DNA from: Desulfovermiculus halophilus DSM 18834
GTDB lineage: Bacteria > Desulfobacterota > Desulfovibrionia > Desulfovibrionales > Desulfothermaceae
Assembly: GCF_000620765.1 (NCBI RefSeq)
Contig: NZ_JIAK01000006.1
Coordinates: 183,653-247,652, forward strand
Length of the DNA: 64,000 bases
Reading direction: 5' to 3'
Part shown: piece after piece, positions 55,444 through 64,000 of the stretch
Position numbering within the stretch: the first letter of the stretch is position 1
How the letters are laid out: every line of letters begins with the position of its first letter
The notes under the pieces: model-generated
Told to the model about the DNA's origin: nothing
The model's input: the letters and a program-made list of their open reading frames with translations, nothing else
Databases searched by the model: none
Made by a program: the position numbers and the translations under genes

Positions 55444-55520
55444 GTAGTCGGTATCGCGATCGCGATCGGTATCGGACGCTATCGATCCCGATTTCGATTT
55501 CGATACCGATACCGATGTGG
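55444..55520 (-). repeat. Hexamer run of the dispersed repeat family, copy H
   Basis: On the - strand, GATACC/GATAGC/GATCGC hexamers ending toward GATACCGAC. The hairpin start and conserved block of copies A-G are absent. It lies between Fic and the methylase, 41 bases before the latter. Confidence 0.7.
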
Positions 55521-55560
55521 ATCGAGTTAGAATAAACATTCAACAAGATTGAGAATAACC

Positions 55561-58503
55561 ATGTCCAAACGCCTGATTGAGAACTGGCTGCCCATAGCTG
55601 AGTTGGGGATTGAAAGCCTGCGTGAACGTACCCCCATGACCCCATATCCTGCTCCCAACAGACTCCATGTCTGGTGGGCCAGGCGGCCTTTAGTTGCCTC
55701 CCGGGCGGCAATTCTGGCCTCTGTGCTGCCTGAAGATGCCGATAAAGAGAAGTTTGTGCATGCCTTGGGGATTCATGGGGATCCGATACAGGCGAAGATC
55801 AATATAGCCAAGGCCAATAGAGAGGGTAAAAGATTAGGTGCTGATGCATATGGATATCCTCGGGCGTTTACCTACTCACCATCTGCACAAGAAAAGGAAT
55901 GGATGAGTTATGAAGCATCGAGAATTGGTATCAAAAATCCCTTAATACTTGATCCAACTGCTGGTGGGGGAAGTATCCCCTTTGAAAGTATCCGTTTGGG
56001 TTTATCTACTGAAGCGAATGATCTTAATCCAATAGCTGCGATCGTTGAAAAAGCAACCCTGGAATGGCCCTTATTGGATGGTTTGAAAATCCTCAAAGAG
56101 TTTGAGTGTATTGGTCAAGTATTTGTTTCAGAGGTACGTAGCAGACTGCAAGAATATTTTTCACCTGAACCGCAAGAAAATTGCCGTCCTGATGGCTACC
56201 TTTGGGCCAGAACCATCACCTGCCCCTACTGCGACGGTCTCATCCCCTTGTCTCCCAACTGGAGGCTGGCCCCAGACGGGACTGGTGTGCGACTCTCGCC
56301 CCAGATTAATGGCGGACCGAATAGTCCAGACCGATTTTGCCGCTTTGAGATCGTGGACAAGGCCAAGGATCAGTCTGAAGGCACAGTGGCCAAGGGCCGG
56401 GCGACCTGCCCGTTTCCTGACTGTGGCCGGGTCATCGACGGCGACGAGGTCAAGGCCCAGGCTCAGGCCGGAGACATGGGAGAGCAGCTCTTTGCTGTGG
56501 TCTACAAGGAGCGGGTTGTATCCAAAACCAAGACCGGCCGGGAGCGGGAAAAATGGGTTCGTGGATACCGGGCACCCAGGTCGGAAGATGAAGTGCAGGA
56601 CAAGGTCCAGCAGGCCTTGGATGAAAAGCTGCCGGAGTGGGAGGCGCTGGATGTTGTGCCAAATGAAAGGTTTCCGGAGGACGGGAACGATACCAGGCCC
56701 ATTCAATACGGTATGCCTCTGTGGCGCGACCTGTTCTCTCCCCGCCAGCTTTTGTGTCACGGCACCAGCGTGGAAGTCTTCCGCGAGCTTTATGAACAAG
56801 AAAAGGAAAAGCCTGGATTCTCCGAGGCCACAAAGGCGGCTTTTGGATATTTGGCGCTAGCCATCGATAAGTGCATTGACTGGAATTCAAAGCAATGCAC
56901 TTGGGAGCTATCAAAACTTAGAATGGCCCACACATTTCATGTCCACGGCTTTCCATTAAAATGGTCGTTTGCTGAAATGGCTCCTCTTATTACAGGTATT
57001 GGCTATGATTGGGTTTTAGAAGCTACAGCGAAATCCTTAGCAGAACTCATTGACCTGGCCCGACCGGATGTTCAGGCCAAAAAGACTCGAAAAGGGCAGC
57101 AGCAGGTCCAACTCCCCACAACAGAAAACTATACCCCTCCTTCGATCACTGTGACCTGCAATTCCGCCGACTCCCTGGATCATTTGGACGATCAGTCCGT
57201 GGATGTGGTGGTCATGGACCCGCCGTACTACAACAACGTCATGTACGCCGAGCTCTCGGACTTCTTCTACGTCTGGCTCAAGCGTACAGCCGGGCATATC
57301 TATCCAGAGTATTTCCGCCGCCCGCTCACAGACAAAGAAAACGAGGCTGTGGCCAATCCGGCCAAGTTCAAGGGAGAAAAGGGAGCCGGGGCTTTGGCGA
57401 ATGAGGACTACCGGGAAAGAATGGCCGCCATTTTTGCCGAATGCCGCAGGGTGCTCAAATTTGATGGGATCATGACCCTGATGTTCACCCACAAGGCCAC
57501 CGGGGCCTGGGACGCTTTGACCAAGGGGCTGATGGAGGCCGGGTTCATTATCACCGCCAGCTGGCCCATCAATACCGAGGCCGAGGGATCCATGCACATC
57601 AAGGACAAGTCCGCGGCCAACTCGACCATATTTCTGGTCTGTCGGCCCAGGCCGGAGCGCTCAGACGATGACGAGGTCCTGTTCTGGGAGGACCTGGAAC
57701 CCAGGGTCAGATCTGCGGTGCGCAGCCGGATTCAGGATTTTCAGGCCGCCGGGATCAAAGGTGTGGATCTGTATCTGTCCAGTTTCGGTCCAGCCCTGGA
57801 GGAATTTTCCGGGCACTGGCCCATTCAGCGCGGGCAGCCCAAGGCCAAGACGAGCAACGGCAAGGGCAAGGCCTTGGACGCACCTTTTGATCCCTACGCT
57901 ACCTCGCCGGAGGATGCCCTGGATGCCGCCCGCCGGGAGGTGAAGAACTGGCGTATGGAACAGCTGACTACCATCCAGCGCCAGGCTGAGCTGGATCCTT
58001 TGACTGAGTGGTTTGTCCTGGCCTGGGACGCCTTTCAGGCTCCCCGTTTTCCCTACGATGAAGCCCTGCGCCTGGCCCGGGTGGTGGGACTGGATATGGA
58101 TCGGGACATTATCGGCACTGTGGCTGAGAAGAAGACCAGCGATGTCATTATCTGGGATAGCGAAACCAGGGCGGCCAAAGGAAGCTTGGGAGCAACTGAC
58201 GGCTCCCGGGCCATGTTGGATGCCCTGCACCATGCCGCATATATTGCCAGAACCAAGACCCTAGCCGCGGCCAGAGAGATGCTGGCCAAAACCGGAGTGG
58301 ATCAGGATCCGGCATTCCTTAAGTCCATGTCTGCCGTGCTGGAGGTTTTGCCGCCTTCAGAGGCCTTTGTCGGTTTTGCTCCGGCAGATGCTGTTCTGCC
58401 GGCAGCCGGGGACTTTGAGGCCCTGGAAAAGCTGCGTCACCTTGCTTTTGGGGAAAAGGTCTATCGGCCACGGCAGTTGAGTTTGTGGGAGGCGGGGGAG
58501 TAA
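55561..58503 (+). CDS. DUF1156 DNA adenine-specific methylase
   Basis: 980 residues. The N-terminal DUF1156 region (RTPMTPYPAPNRLHVWWARR) is characteristic. DPTAGGGSIPFES (residues 131-143) is the AdoMet motif I, and MDPPYYNNVMY (Asp553-Pro-Pro-Tyr) is the catalytic motif IV of N6-adenine/N4-cytosine methylases. Two Zn-ribbon Cys pairs (CPYC near 220, CPFPDC near 283) lie between. It would modify host DNA as self-marking. No specificity subunit is seen, so target recognition must lie inside it or in its partners. Confidence 0.9.
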   Translation: MSKRLIENWLPIAELGIESLRERTPMTPYPAPNRLHVWWARRPLVASRAAILASVLPEDADKEKFVHALGIHGDPIQAKINIAKANREGKRLGADAYGYPRAFTYSPSAQEKEWMSYEASRIGIKNPLILDPTAGGGSIPFESIRLGLSTEANDLNPIAAIVEKATLEWPLLDGLKILKEFECIGQVFVSEVRSRLQEYFSPEPQENCRPDGYLWARTITCPYCDGLIPLSPNWRLAPDGTGVRLSPQINGGPNSPDRFCRFEIVDKAKDQSEGTVAKGRATCPFPDCGRVIDGDEVKAQAQAGDMGEQLFAVVYKERVVSKTKTGREREKWVRGYRAPRSEDEVQDKVQQALDEKLPEWEALDVVPNERFPEDGNDTRPIQYGMPLWRDLFSPRQLLCHGTSVEVFRELYEQEKEKPGFSEATKAAFGYLALAIDKCIDWNSKQCTWELSKLRMAHTFHVHGFPLKWSFAEMAPLITGIGYDWVLEATAKSLAELIDLARPDVQAKKTRKGQQQVQLPTTENYTPPSITVTCNSADSLDHLDDQSVDVVVMDPPYYNNVMYAELSDFFYVWLKRTAGHIYPEYFRRPLTDKENEAVANPAKFKGEKGAGALANEDYRERMAAIFAECRRVLKFDGIMTLMFTHKATGAWDALTKGLMEAGFIITASWPINTEAEGSMHIKDKSAANSTIFLVCRPRPERSDDDEVLFWEDLEPRVRSAVRSRIQDFQAAGIKGVDLYLSSFGPALEEFSGHWPIQRGQPKAKTSNGKGKALDAPFDPYATSPEDALDAARREVKNWRMEQLTTIQRQAELDPLTEWFVLAWDAFQAPRFPYDEALRLARVVGLDMDRDIIGTVAEKKTSDVIIWDSETRAAKGSLGATDGSRAMLDALHHAAYIARTKTLAAAREMLAKTGVDQDPAFLKSMSAVLEVLPPSEAFVGFAPADAVLPAAGDFEALEKLRHLAFGEKVYRPRQLSLWEAGE

Positions 58504-58534
58504 CTTCATAACTATAATCTCTTGCGTTATCTTC

Positions 58535-58792
58535 ATGGACAAAGATCAGAAACTCTATGAGTACATCCTGTTGAAAAAAGGGGATGCCAATATCTCCTTT
58601 ACCGAGCTATGCCGCCTCTTGAGGCGTCTTGGGTTTGATGAAAGAATACGGGGTGATCATCATATTTTTACCCGGGAGGGCGTGGAGGAAATCTTAAACC
58701 TCCAGCCTAAAGGAGCGAAAGTAAAATCTTACCAAGTGCGGCAAGTAAGATATGTTATTTTGAGGTATGACCTTCAAGTTGGAGAACAATAA
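58535..58792 (+). CDS. HicA-like mRNA interferase toxin
   Basis: 85 residues. FTELCRLLRRLGFDERIRGD followed by HHIFTREGVEEILNLQP is the HicA double-stranded-RNA-binding-like fold with its active-site His. HicA cleaves mRNA when free of HicB. The stop overlaps the HicB start by one base. Embedded between the methylase and helicase genes. Confidence 0.88.
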   Translation: MDKDQKLYEYILLKKGDANISFTELCRLLRRLGFDERIRGDHHIFTREGVEEILNLQPKGAKVKSYQVRQVRYVILRYDLQVGEQ

Positions 58793-59004
58793 TGGATAAC
58801 AAATACGAAATGATCATCTACTGGAGTCAGGAGGACGAAGCCTTTTTGGTTGAGGTTCCGGAGCTTCCAGGGTGCATGGCTGATGGGCAATCCTATGAAG
58901 AAGCTGTGGCTAATGCTCAGGTGGTCATTGAAGAATGGATAGAAACAGCCCGGGAGCTTGGCCGACCTATCCCTGAGCCCAGGGGACGGCTCATGTATGC
59001 GTGA
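58792..59004 (+). CDS. HicB-like antitoxin
   Basis: 70 residues, the short HicB form lacking a C-terminal DNA-binding domain. YWSQEDEAFLVEVPELPGCM and GQSYEEAVANAQVVIEEWIE are diagnostic. It neutralises HicA. The helicase gene begins 25 bases after its stop. Confidence 0.88.
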   Translation: MDNKYEMIIYWSQEDEAFLVEVPELPGCMADGQSYEEAVANAQVVIEEWIETARELGRPIPEPRGRLMYA

Positions 59005-59029
59005 TGTTTGTTGCTAATGGAGCTTTGGT

Positions 59030-62000
59030 TTGACTCTGCTTTCTGACCACGAATGGAAGATCAAATATACAGTGGAAGATGGTGACCTGCTCACCCGGTT
59101 TTACATCCCGGCCCTGGAGTGTGCTGTTCGCTATGACCGAACCACTGGGTATTTCACTGCCGGGGCCTTGGCTGCCGCTGCCCGGGGAGTGGAAGGGCTG
59201 ATCCGCAACCAGGGGCGTATGCGGCTGATTGTGGGCTGTACCTTGGGCGAAGCAGAATTGCAGGCAATCAGCAAAGGAGTAGAGCTGCGCCAGGCCCTGG
59301 AGAACAAAATGGCCGGGATGCCCTTGCAGCCCAGGGATAAAGATACAATTAACGCCCTGGAGCTGTTAGCCTGGATGGTGGCTAAAGGCTATTTGGATGT
59401 GAAGGTGGCCGTTCCCTGTGACTCAAATCGCCGTCCAGTGGCCAGCGAAGCCATATTTCATGAAAAAGCAGGCATAATCGAGGACAAGACCGGAGACCGG
59501 TTGGCATTCAATGGCAGCATCAATGAGACAGAGCGAGGGTGGCGACAAAATTGGGATAGCTTCCACGTCTTTACCTCCTGGACCGGAACCTGCGGGCATG
59601 TTGATGCTGAAGAAAAAAGCTTTCAGAGCCTTTGGGCGGATAGGTCCAAACGGGCTTTGGTGGTCGACATACCCCAGGCCCTGCACGGTGAACTCTTCAA
59701 GTTCATGCCTGCCGAAGACGCCCTGCCCCAGCGGCTTGTGGCTGCTGATGATTTCCAAGAATACGGGCAAACTGAAAAAGAACCCGCCTCAGAACCAGAA
59801 TCCATTGCTGATCCCAGGCGAATTGTCTGGCAATACATCCAATCCGCTCCTGCTTGGCCTGATGGTGGAGAGCGGACGGGTGAGGCCACCAGTGCAGTAA
59901 CCCCTTGGCCGCACCAGATCAGAGCCTTTCAGCGCATGTACCATATCTGGCCGCCCAAGCTGCTCATTGCCGATGAAGTGGGCCTGGGCAAGACCATCCA
60001 GGCCGGTATGGTTCTGCGTCAGGGCTGGCTGGCAGGACAGGCCAAGCGGATTTTGGTTTTGGCCCCCAAGGCCGTACTCCGGCAGTGGCAGATTGAGCTG
60101 CGGGAAAAGTTTAATCTGAACTGGCCAATTTATGATGGCCGAACCCTGTCCTGGTTTCCTTCCCCGGCCATGTCCGATGACTGGCAACGGCCAGTGACCC
60201 GCAAAGACTGGCATAAAGAACCCTGTGTTTTGGCCTCCAGCCACCTTATGCGCCGTCAGGATCGGGCACAGGAGCTTTTGTACGAGGCACAGCCCTGGGA
60301 TCTGATCGTAGTGGACGAGGCTCATCATGCCCGGCGCAAGGGCGGAGGAGTGGGTACAGACGATCGCCCCAACCAGCTCCTGCGGCTTATGCAGCGCCTC
60401 AAAGACCAAACTCAGGGTCTTATCCTGCTGACTGCCACTCCCATGCAGGTCAGCCCCATTGAGGTCTGGGACCTGCTCAGCCTGTTCGGCCTGCCCAGAG
60501 AATGGCATGCAGATGCTTTTCTTCGCTTTTTTGAATACGCTTCCCATCCCCTGCCCGGGGACAAGGAAATGGCCGGCATGGCAGCCATGTTCCGGGCTAT
60601 GGAGCGAGACTATGGCCCTGTATCCGAAGAGCAGATCCAATCCTATGTTCCGGGCGGGAGCAAGATGAAAGCCCGCAAGATTCTGCGGGCCTTGCGGGAT
60701 ACAGCCACCATTCCCCTGCGCAAGCTGGAGACCCCGGAACGTAAAGCGGCCGTGACTGTCATGAAGGCCAATTCGCCTATCAAACGGTTGATTTCCAGAC
60801 ATACCCGGGAGCTTTTGCGGACCTACGCCAGCAAAGGAAAGCTCAGCGCCAGAATCGCCCAGCGAGAGGTGAGGGACCGGTTTGTGCCCATGAGTGGGGC
60901 CGAGCGTCAGGTGTATGAAGATATGGAAAACTACATATCCAGCACCTACAACAACACTTCCCCGGACAAACGAACGGCCATGGGCTTTGTGATGACCATA
61001 TATCGCCGCCGCCTGGCCAGCAGCTTCTATGCCCTGCAAAGGACCCTACAGCAAAGGGTTGATGCTCTGGAGAGACGGTTTGATCTCAGCCGGCGGGACC
61101 AGGAGCAGGTACAGGAAGATATCCTGGACGATGAACTGAGCGAAGAGGTCATGGACGCCCAGGAAGCGGCAGAATTGGAGACTGCGGCCCTGGCTTCAGA
61201 AGAATGCACCGATATCCGCACGTTGCTTGCGAACATCAAAAAACTGGCCCCGGATACAAAGGTCCAGGTCCTCAAAGAGGTCATCCAGGAACTCAGGGAT
61301 AGGGGCTACCCTCAGGTCATGGTCTATACTCAGTACACAGACAGTATGGATTTTCTGCGCCAGGAGATTGTCAAGGATATGCCCGGCAAAGTGATCTGCT
61401 TCTCCGGCCGGGGAGGCGAGGTTTTGGGCAGTGACGGGCAATGGGAGCACATCACCAGGGACGCGACCAAGAAGCTTTTTGCCAACCGGCAGGCTGAGGT
61501 CATGCTCTGTACCGATGCTGCGGCTGAGGGATTGAACTTTCAATTCTGCGGGGCTGTCGTCAATTACGATATGCCCTGGAACCCGATGAAGGTGGAGCAG
61601 CGCATCGGGCGCATAGACCGCTTGGGACAGGAATTTGAGCAGATCCAAATCGTTAATCTACACTATGAAGACACAGTGGAAACGGACATCTACCTGGCCT
61701 TGCGGGAGCGCATCCAACTCTTTCAGACTTTTGTCGGTCGTTTGCAGCCCATTCTGGCCAAGCTGCCTGGGGCCATTGCTCAGGTGACCCTAGGGGCACA
61801 GGGCGACCAGGATCAGGCCAAGGAAAACCTGCTCTCCGAGATTGAGCAGCAGGTCAAGGATGCCGGTAAGGGCGGCCTGGATCTGGACGACATTACCGAT
61901 CAGGATCTGGAAGAGCCGGTTCGTCCTGACCCGCCGTACACCCTGCACGATCTGGGAGCCATCCTGGAGAAACCCCATCTCCTGCCGCCAGGCCTGGAAG

Positions 62001-62233
62001 TCGAAAAACTGGGCAACAAGGAATTCTCATACCTTCGCCCCGGCATGAAGTATCGGGTCCGGGTGACCACAGATGCAGACTACTTTGACCAGAATCCGGA
62101 AAGCACAGAGCTCTGGTCTCCGGGGAATCCTTTGTTTCCGGTGGTGGAAGAGACGGGGGAGAATGAGTTTGTGGGGAGAGAGGAGTTTATAGCGATAACT
62201 CGAGAAGCGACAAGTAACAAGTGCAAAGGCTAA
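59030..62233 (+). CDS. PLD-like plus SNF2-family helicase of the defence-type island
   Basis: 1067 residues, TTG start at 59030 with GGAG 7 nt upstream; the only in-frame codons between it and a stop lack ATG. The N-terminal phospholipase D-like domain has HEKAGIIEDKTGDRLAFNGS (from residue 144). The SNF2 motor follows: ADEVGLGKTIQAG (residue ~314), VVDEAHHAR (~427), LLTATPMQV, and C-terminal IGRIDRLGQE (~859). PLD-type domains can cut nucleic acid, so this may be a translocating nuclease. It follows HicB and ends against the RT gene. Confidence 0.88.
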   Translation: MTLLSDHEWKIKYTVEDGDLLTRFYIPALECAVRYDRTTGYFTAGALAAAARGVEGLIRNQGRMRLIVGCTLGEAELQAISKGVELRQALENKMAGMPLQPRDKDTINALELLAWMVAKGYLDVKVAVPCDSNRRPVASEAIFHEKAGIIEDKTGDRLAFNGSINETERGWRQNWDSFHVFTSWTGTCGHVDAEEKSFQSLWADRSKRALVVDIPQALHGELFKFMPAEDALPQRLVAADDFQEYGQTEKEPASEPESIADPRRIVWQYIQSAPAWPDGGERTGEATSAVTPWPHQIRAFQRMYHIWPPKLLIADEVGLGKTIQAGMVLRQGWLAGQAKRILVLAPKAVLRQWQIELREKFNLNWPIYDGRTLSWFPSPAMSDDWQRPVTRKDWHKEPCVLASSHLMRRQDRAQELLYEAQPWDLIVVDEAHHARRKGGGVGTDDRPNQLLRLMQRLKDQTQGLILLTATPMQVSPIEVWDLLSLFGLPREWHADAFLRFFEYASHPLPGDKEMAGMAAMFRAMERDYGPVSEEQIQSYVPGGSKMKARKILRALRDTATIPLRKLETPERKAAVTVMKANSPIKRLISRHTRELLRTYASKGKLSARIAQREVRDRFVPMSGAERQVYEDMENYISSTYNNTSPDKRTAMGFVMTIYRRRLASSFYALQRTLQQRVDALERRFDLSRRDQEQVQEDILDDELSEEVMDAQEAAELETAALASEECTDIRTLLANIKKLAPDTKVQVLKEVIQELRDRGYPQVMVYTQYTDSMDFLRQEIVKDMPGKVICFSGRGGEVLGSDGQWEHITRDATKKLFANRQAEVMLCTDAAAEGLNFQFCGAVVNYDMPWNPMKVEQRIGRIDRLGQEFEQIQIVNLHYEDTVETDIYLALRERIQLFQTFVGRLQPILAKLPGAIAQVTLGAQGDQDQAKENLLSEIEQQVKDAGKGGLDLDDITDQDLEEPVRPDPPYTLHDLGAILEKPHLLPPGLEVEKLGNKEFSYLRPGMKYRVRVTTDADYFDQNPESTELWSPGNPLFPVVEETGENEFVGREEFIAITREATSNKCKG

Positions 62234-62235
62234 AA

Positions 62236-63609
62236 ATGCATTTAAGAGAGCATCTAAAAGAGCATTTTCTTGAAACAAAGTCTCTTTTAAAGAAAATCCC
62301 GCCCACTGAAGTTGCATATTGGTTTCTCAAGGAGGGATATTTTCCTGAGCGTTATGTATTGCCTCCATCATTTAAGGTATCAGATTTTAAGTTGTTAGAA
62401 GAACCTTATAATAAGGAACTTTCAGATCTGACTCGCAGGCAGATTGCAAAGATATCATATCCAAAGACACTCTTAACATCTCGCGAATTTGGTATAATCC
62501 ATCCATGGAATTATCATGACATAGTATTCCATTTTTATGAGAATTGGGATTTACTTATTGATCATTTATTTCATGATGAACAAAGAATATACTCATACAG
62601 CAATCCAATTCCTGTGACAAAGAAAAATAAAGGACGAGTTGGTCGTATACGTGCTGGTCGAATGATTTATGAATGGTTGTCGATGGCAGAAAATGATATG
62701 GTTCTTGATGCTGGTAAGTATCAGTTTATAGCCAGAACAGACATCTCTAATTTTTATTCATCAATCTATACCCACACCATACCATGGTCTTTACACGGAA
62801 GAGAAGGATCTTTAGTTGATAAATGTTTTAACCTGTTGGGTAATAAGGTTGATCGGCTTCTTCAATATTCTAATGATGGTAGAACAAATGGCATACCCGT
62901 GGGTCCTGCTTTGACTGATTTCATTGCGGAAATTGTGTTATCAGGGGTAGATGTTAATGTATCAAGAAGGATAGATAAAAAGGTCGATTTTCAAGCTGCA
63001 CGATTTAAGGATGACTACCGCTTTCTTTGTTCATCAGAAGAAGATGGTCAAAAGATCTTGCAAGAAATTGCTGATGTATTACAAGAATATAATTTAGTTA
63101 TAAATGAGAAGAAAACATCGATACTAAAATTACCTGATGAAGTATACAGAAAACATGATAGAGAATATTTTCCTTACAGCATAAGAGATAAGAAAAAAAT
63201 AAGTTTCAAGCTTTTTGAGCATACTCTTCTTGTTGCATTAGAAATACACAGAAGACATCCAGGAACAAGTATATTAGAAAAATTCATATCTGAGTTATTT
63301 GATAACGATAAGCATTTGAAAGTATATTTTTCTGGCTCATCAAATAAAAAGCTTCAGGAAATTAAAAAGATGGTAGAGTTATTGTTTTTTGCGAAGAGAG
63401 AGTCACAAAAGATTTTGTGTCATGTTCTTGCTGTATGTGAACAATTGTATATAACTTATAAAAAGCAATATAAAATACTAAAGGAATATTTTCAGCAAAG
63501 AATATGTTATGAAATGAAGATAGCATCAGAAAAACGGTCTACCTTTGAAGTCGTTTGGTATATATTTTTTTCTCGTTTTATCGGTCTCGGACTCGACTTT
63601 CAGGAATGA
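62236..63609 (+). CDS. Reverse transcriptase, Abi/UG type, probably C-terminally truncated
   Basis: 457 residues from the ATG at 62236 with AAAGG upstream; a GTG at 62221 is also in frame. It is strikingly AT-rich. RT motifs are intact: ARTDISNFYSSIYTH with catalytic Asp169, GIPVGPALTDFIAE, ARFKDDYRFL with Asp259-Asp260, and YNLVINEKKTSIL. These resemble abortive-infection and UG-type RTs of phage defence rather than retrons or group II introns. The C-terminus stops about where such proteins usually continue into an alpha-repeat domain, and an IS lies just beyond. Confidence 0.8.
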   Translation: MHLREHLKEHFLETKSLLKKIPPTEVAYWFLKEGYFPERYVLPPSFKVSDFKLLEEPYNKELSDLTRRQIAKISYPKTLLTSREFGIIHPWNYHDIVFHFYENWDLLIDHLFHDEQRIYSYSNPIPVTKKNKGRVGRIRAGRMIYEWLSMAENDMVLDAGKYQFIARTDISNFYSSIYTHTIPWSLHGREGSLVDKCFNLLGNKVDRLLQYSNDGRTNGIPVGPALTDFIAEIVLSGVDVNVSRRIDKKVDFQAARFKDDYRFLCSSEEDGQKILQEIADVLQEYNLVINEKKTSILKLPDEVYRKHDREYFPYSIRDKKKISFKLFEHTLLVALEIHRRHPGTSILEKFISELFDNDKHLKVYFSGSSNKKLQEIKKMVELLFFAKRESQKILCHVLAVCEQLYITYKKQYKILKEYFQQRICYEMKIASEKRSTFEVVWYIFFSRFIGLGLDFQE

Positions 63610-63653
63610 ATTAGCGCGCACCACCTTACACCCTGAAATAGATTACAAAATTA

Positions 63654-64000
63654 CTATTGCGCCTGTAGAACCCATGCGTCTTGGATTACATAGCCCATGC
63701 CCTTTAGGATCTCGGTCTGAAACTCATTCGGGGTCTCCAAACCGAGCTCCGGTGTTTTGGCTCCTTGGTGCCAGGTGAGCACACAGTCGAAGTCGTGCAT
63801 CTCTTCCATAATCACCTTGGAGGTGTACTTGTTATCGAATTTGAGCTCCAACAGGCGTAAAGCGGTTAAGGCGATCATGCAGGTCAAGAGGTGACAACGG
63901 ATTTTGCCGTCAGTCCAGTGAAATATGGGATTGACCCGGACCTGAAAAGGATCCTTGCTGACTCTGAACTGGTTTTCAATCTTATACCGGTCCAATGATG
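63654..64000 (-). mobile_element. IS1634-family transposase, C-terminal part (partial)
   Basis: About 110 residues entering from beyond the window on the - strand. DRYKIENQFRVSK, HWTDGKIRCHLLTCMIALTA and LRLLELKF match the C-terminal DDE transposase segment of the IS1634/IS4-like group. The N-terminus and other IS end are outside the window. The inner IS end probably lies within 63580-63650. Confidence 0.8.

Noticed and set aside
50661..62233. Assignment as DISARM or BREX
   Set aside because: DrmA/DrmB-type DUF1998 genes, PglZ and BrxC-type genes are not seen; DUF499 plus DUF1156 is a different set.

Overview
The window is bacterial and GC-rich. It looks like an anaerobic, corrinoid-using deltaproteobacterium of the sulfate-reducing Desulfovibrionales type, probably from a saline habitat. 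This is inferred from protein families (ferredoxin-linked 2-oxoacid oxidoreductase, corrinoid methyl transfer, betaine uptake, branched-acid CoA genes), not from a database search. Most genes are on the + strand with good Shine-Dalgarno sites and frequent ATGA stop/start overlaps.

Layout. (1) 1-2 kb: end of dnaG, then rpoD and its terminator. (2) 2.2-6.4 kb: a B12-binding radical SAM protein, an SAH/MTA-type deaminase and a MurR/RpiR regulator. (3) 6.6-25.8 kb: a betaine-utilisation block. It holds a corrinoid protein, its reductive activator, a methyl-THF methyltransferase, a four-subunit 2-oxoacid:ferredoxin oxidoreductase, a non-pyrrolysine MttB-family methyltransferase, soxBDAG-like genes, an MmgE/PrpD protein and an OpuC-type betaine ABC importer. 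The implied route is import of betaine, one methyl moved via the corrinoid protein to THF, then flavin-dependent demethylation of dimethylglycine and sarcosine. (4) 25.9-30.4 kb: a 1502-residue GlmS-like protein. (5) 30.4-35.8 kb: a small AT-rich gene pair, HrpB, a small protein and LigA. (6) 36-45 kb: a leucine/isovalerate-type acyl-CoA block with an XRE-cupin regulator. (7) 45-50.5 kb: a scarred accessory region with a MITE carrying an exact target duplication, a duplicated DUF433/DUF5615 toxin-antitoxin unit, hsdM and Rha remnants and a tRNA 3'-end scar. (8) 50.6-64 kb: a defence-type island of a DUF499 ATPase, a 163-residue unknown, Fic, a DUF1156 DNA methylase, HicAB, a PLD-SNF2 helicase and an AT-rich Abi/UG-like reverse transcriptase that probably lost its C-terminus to an IS1634-family element running off the window.

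Throughout 9-55 kb there is a dispersed intergenic repeat, usually just downstream of a stop codon. It consists of a short GC hairpin, a run of CGATAC-like hexamers, a conserved block and often a copy-specific palindrome. The strongest candidates for something undescribed are the 50.6-63.6 kb island, the dispersed repeat family, the structured 15.1-15.3 kb intergenic segment and the giant GlmS-like protein.
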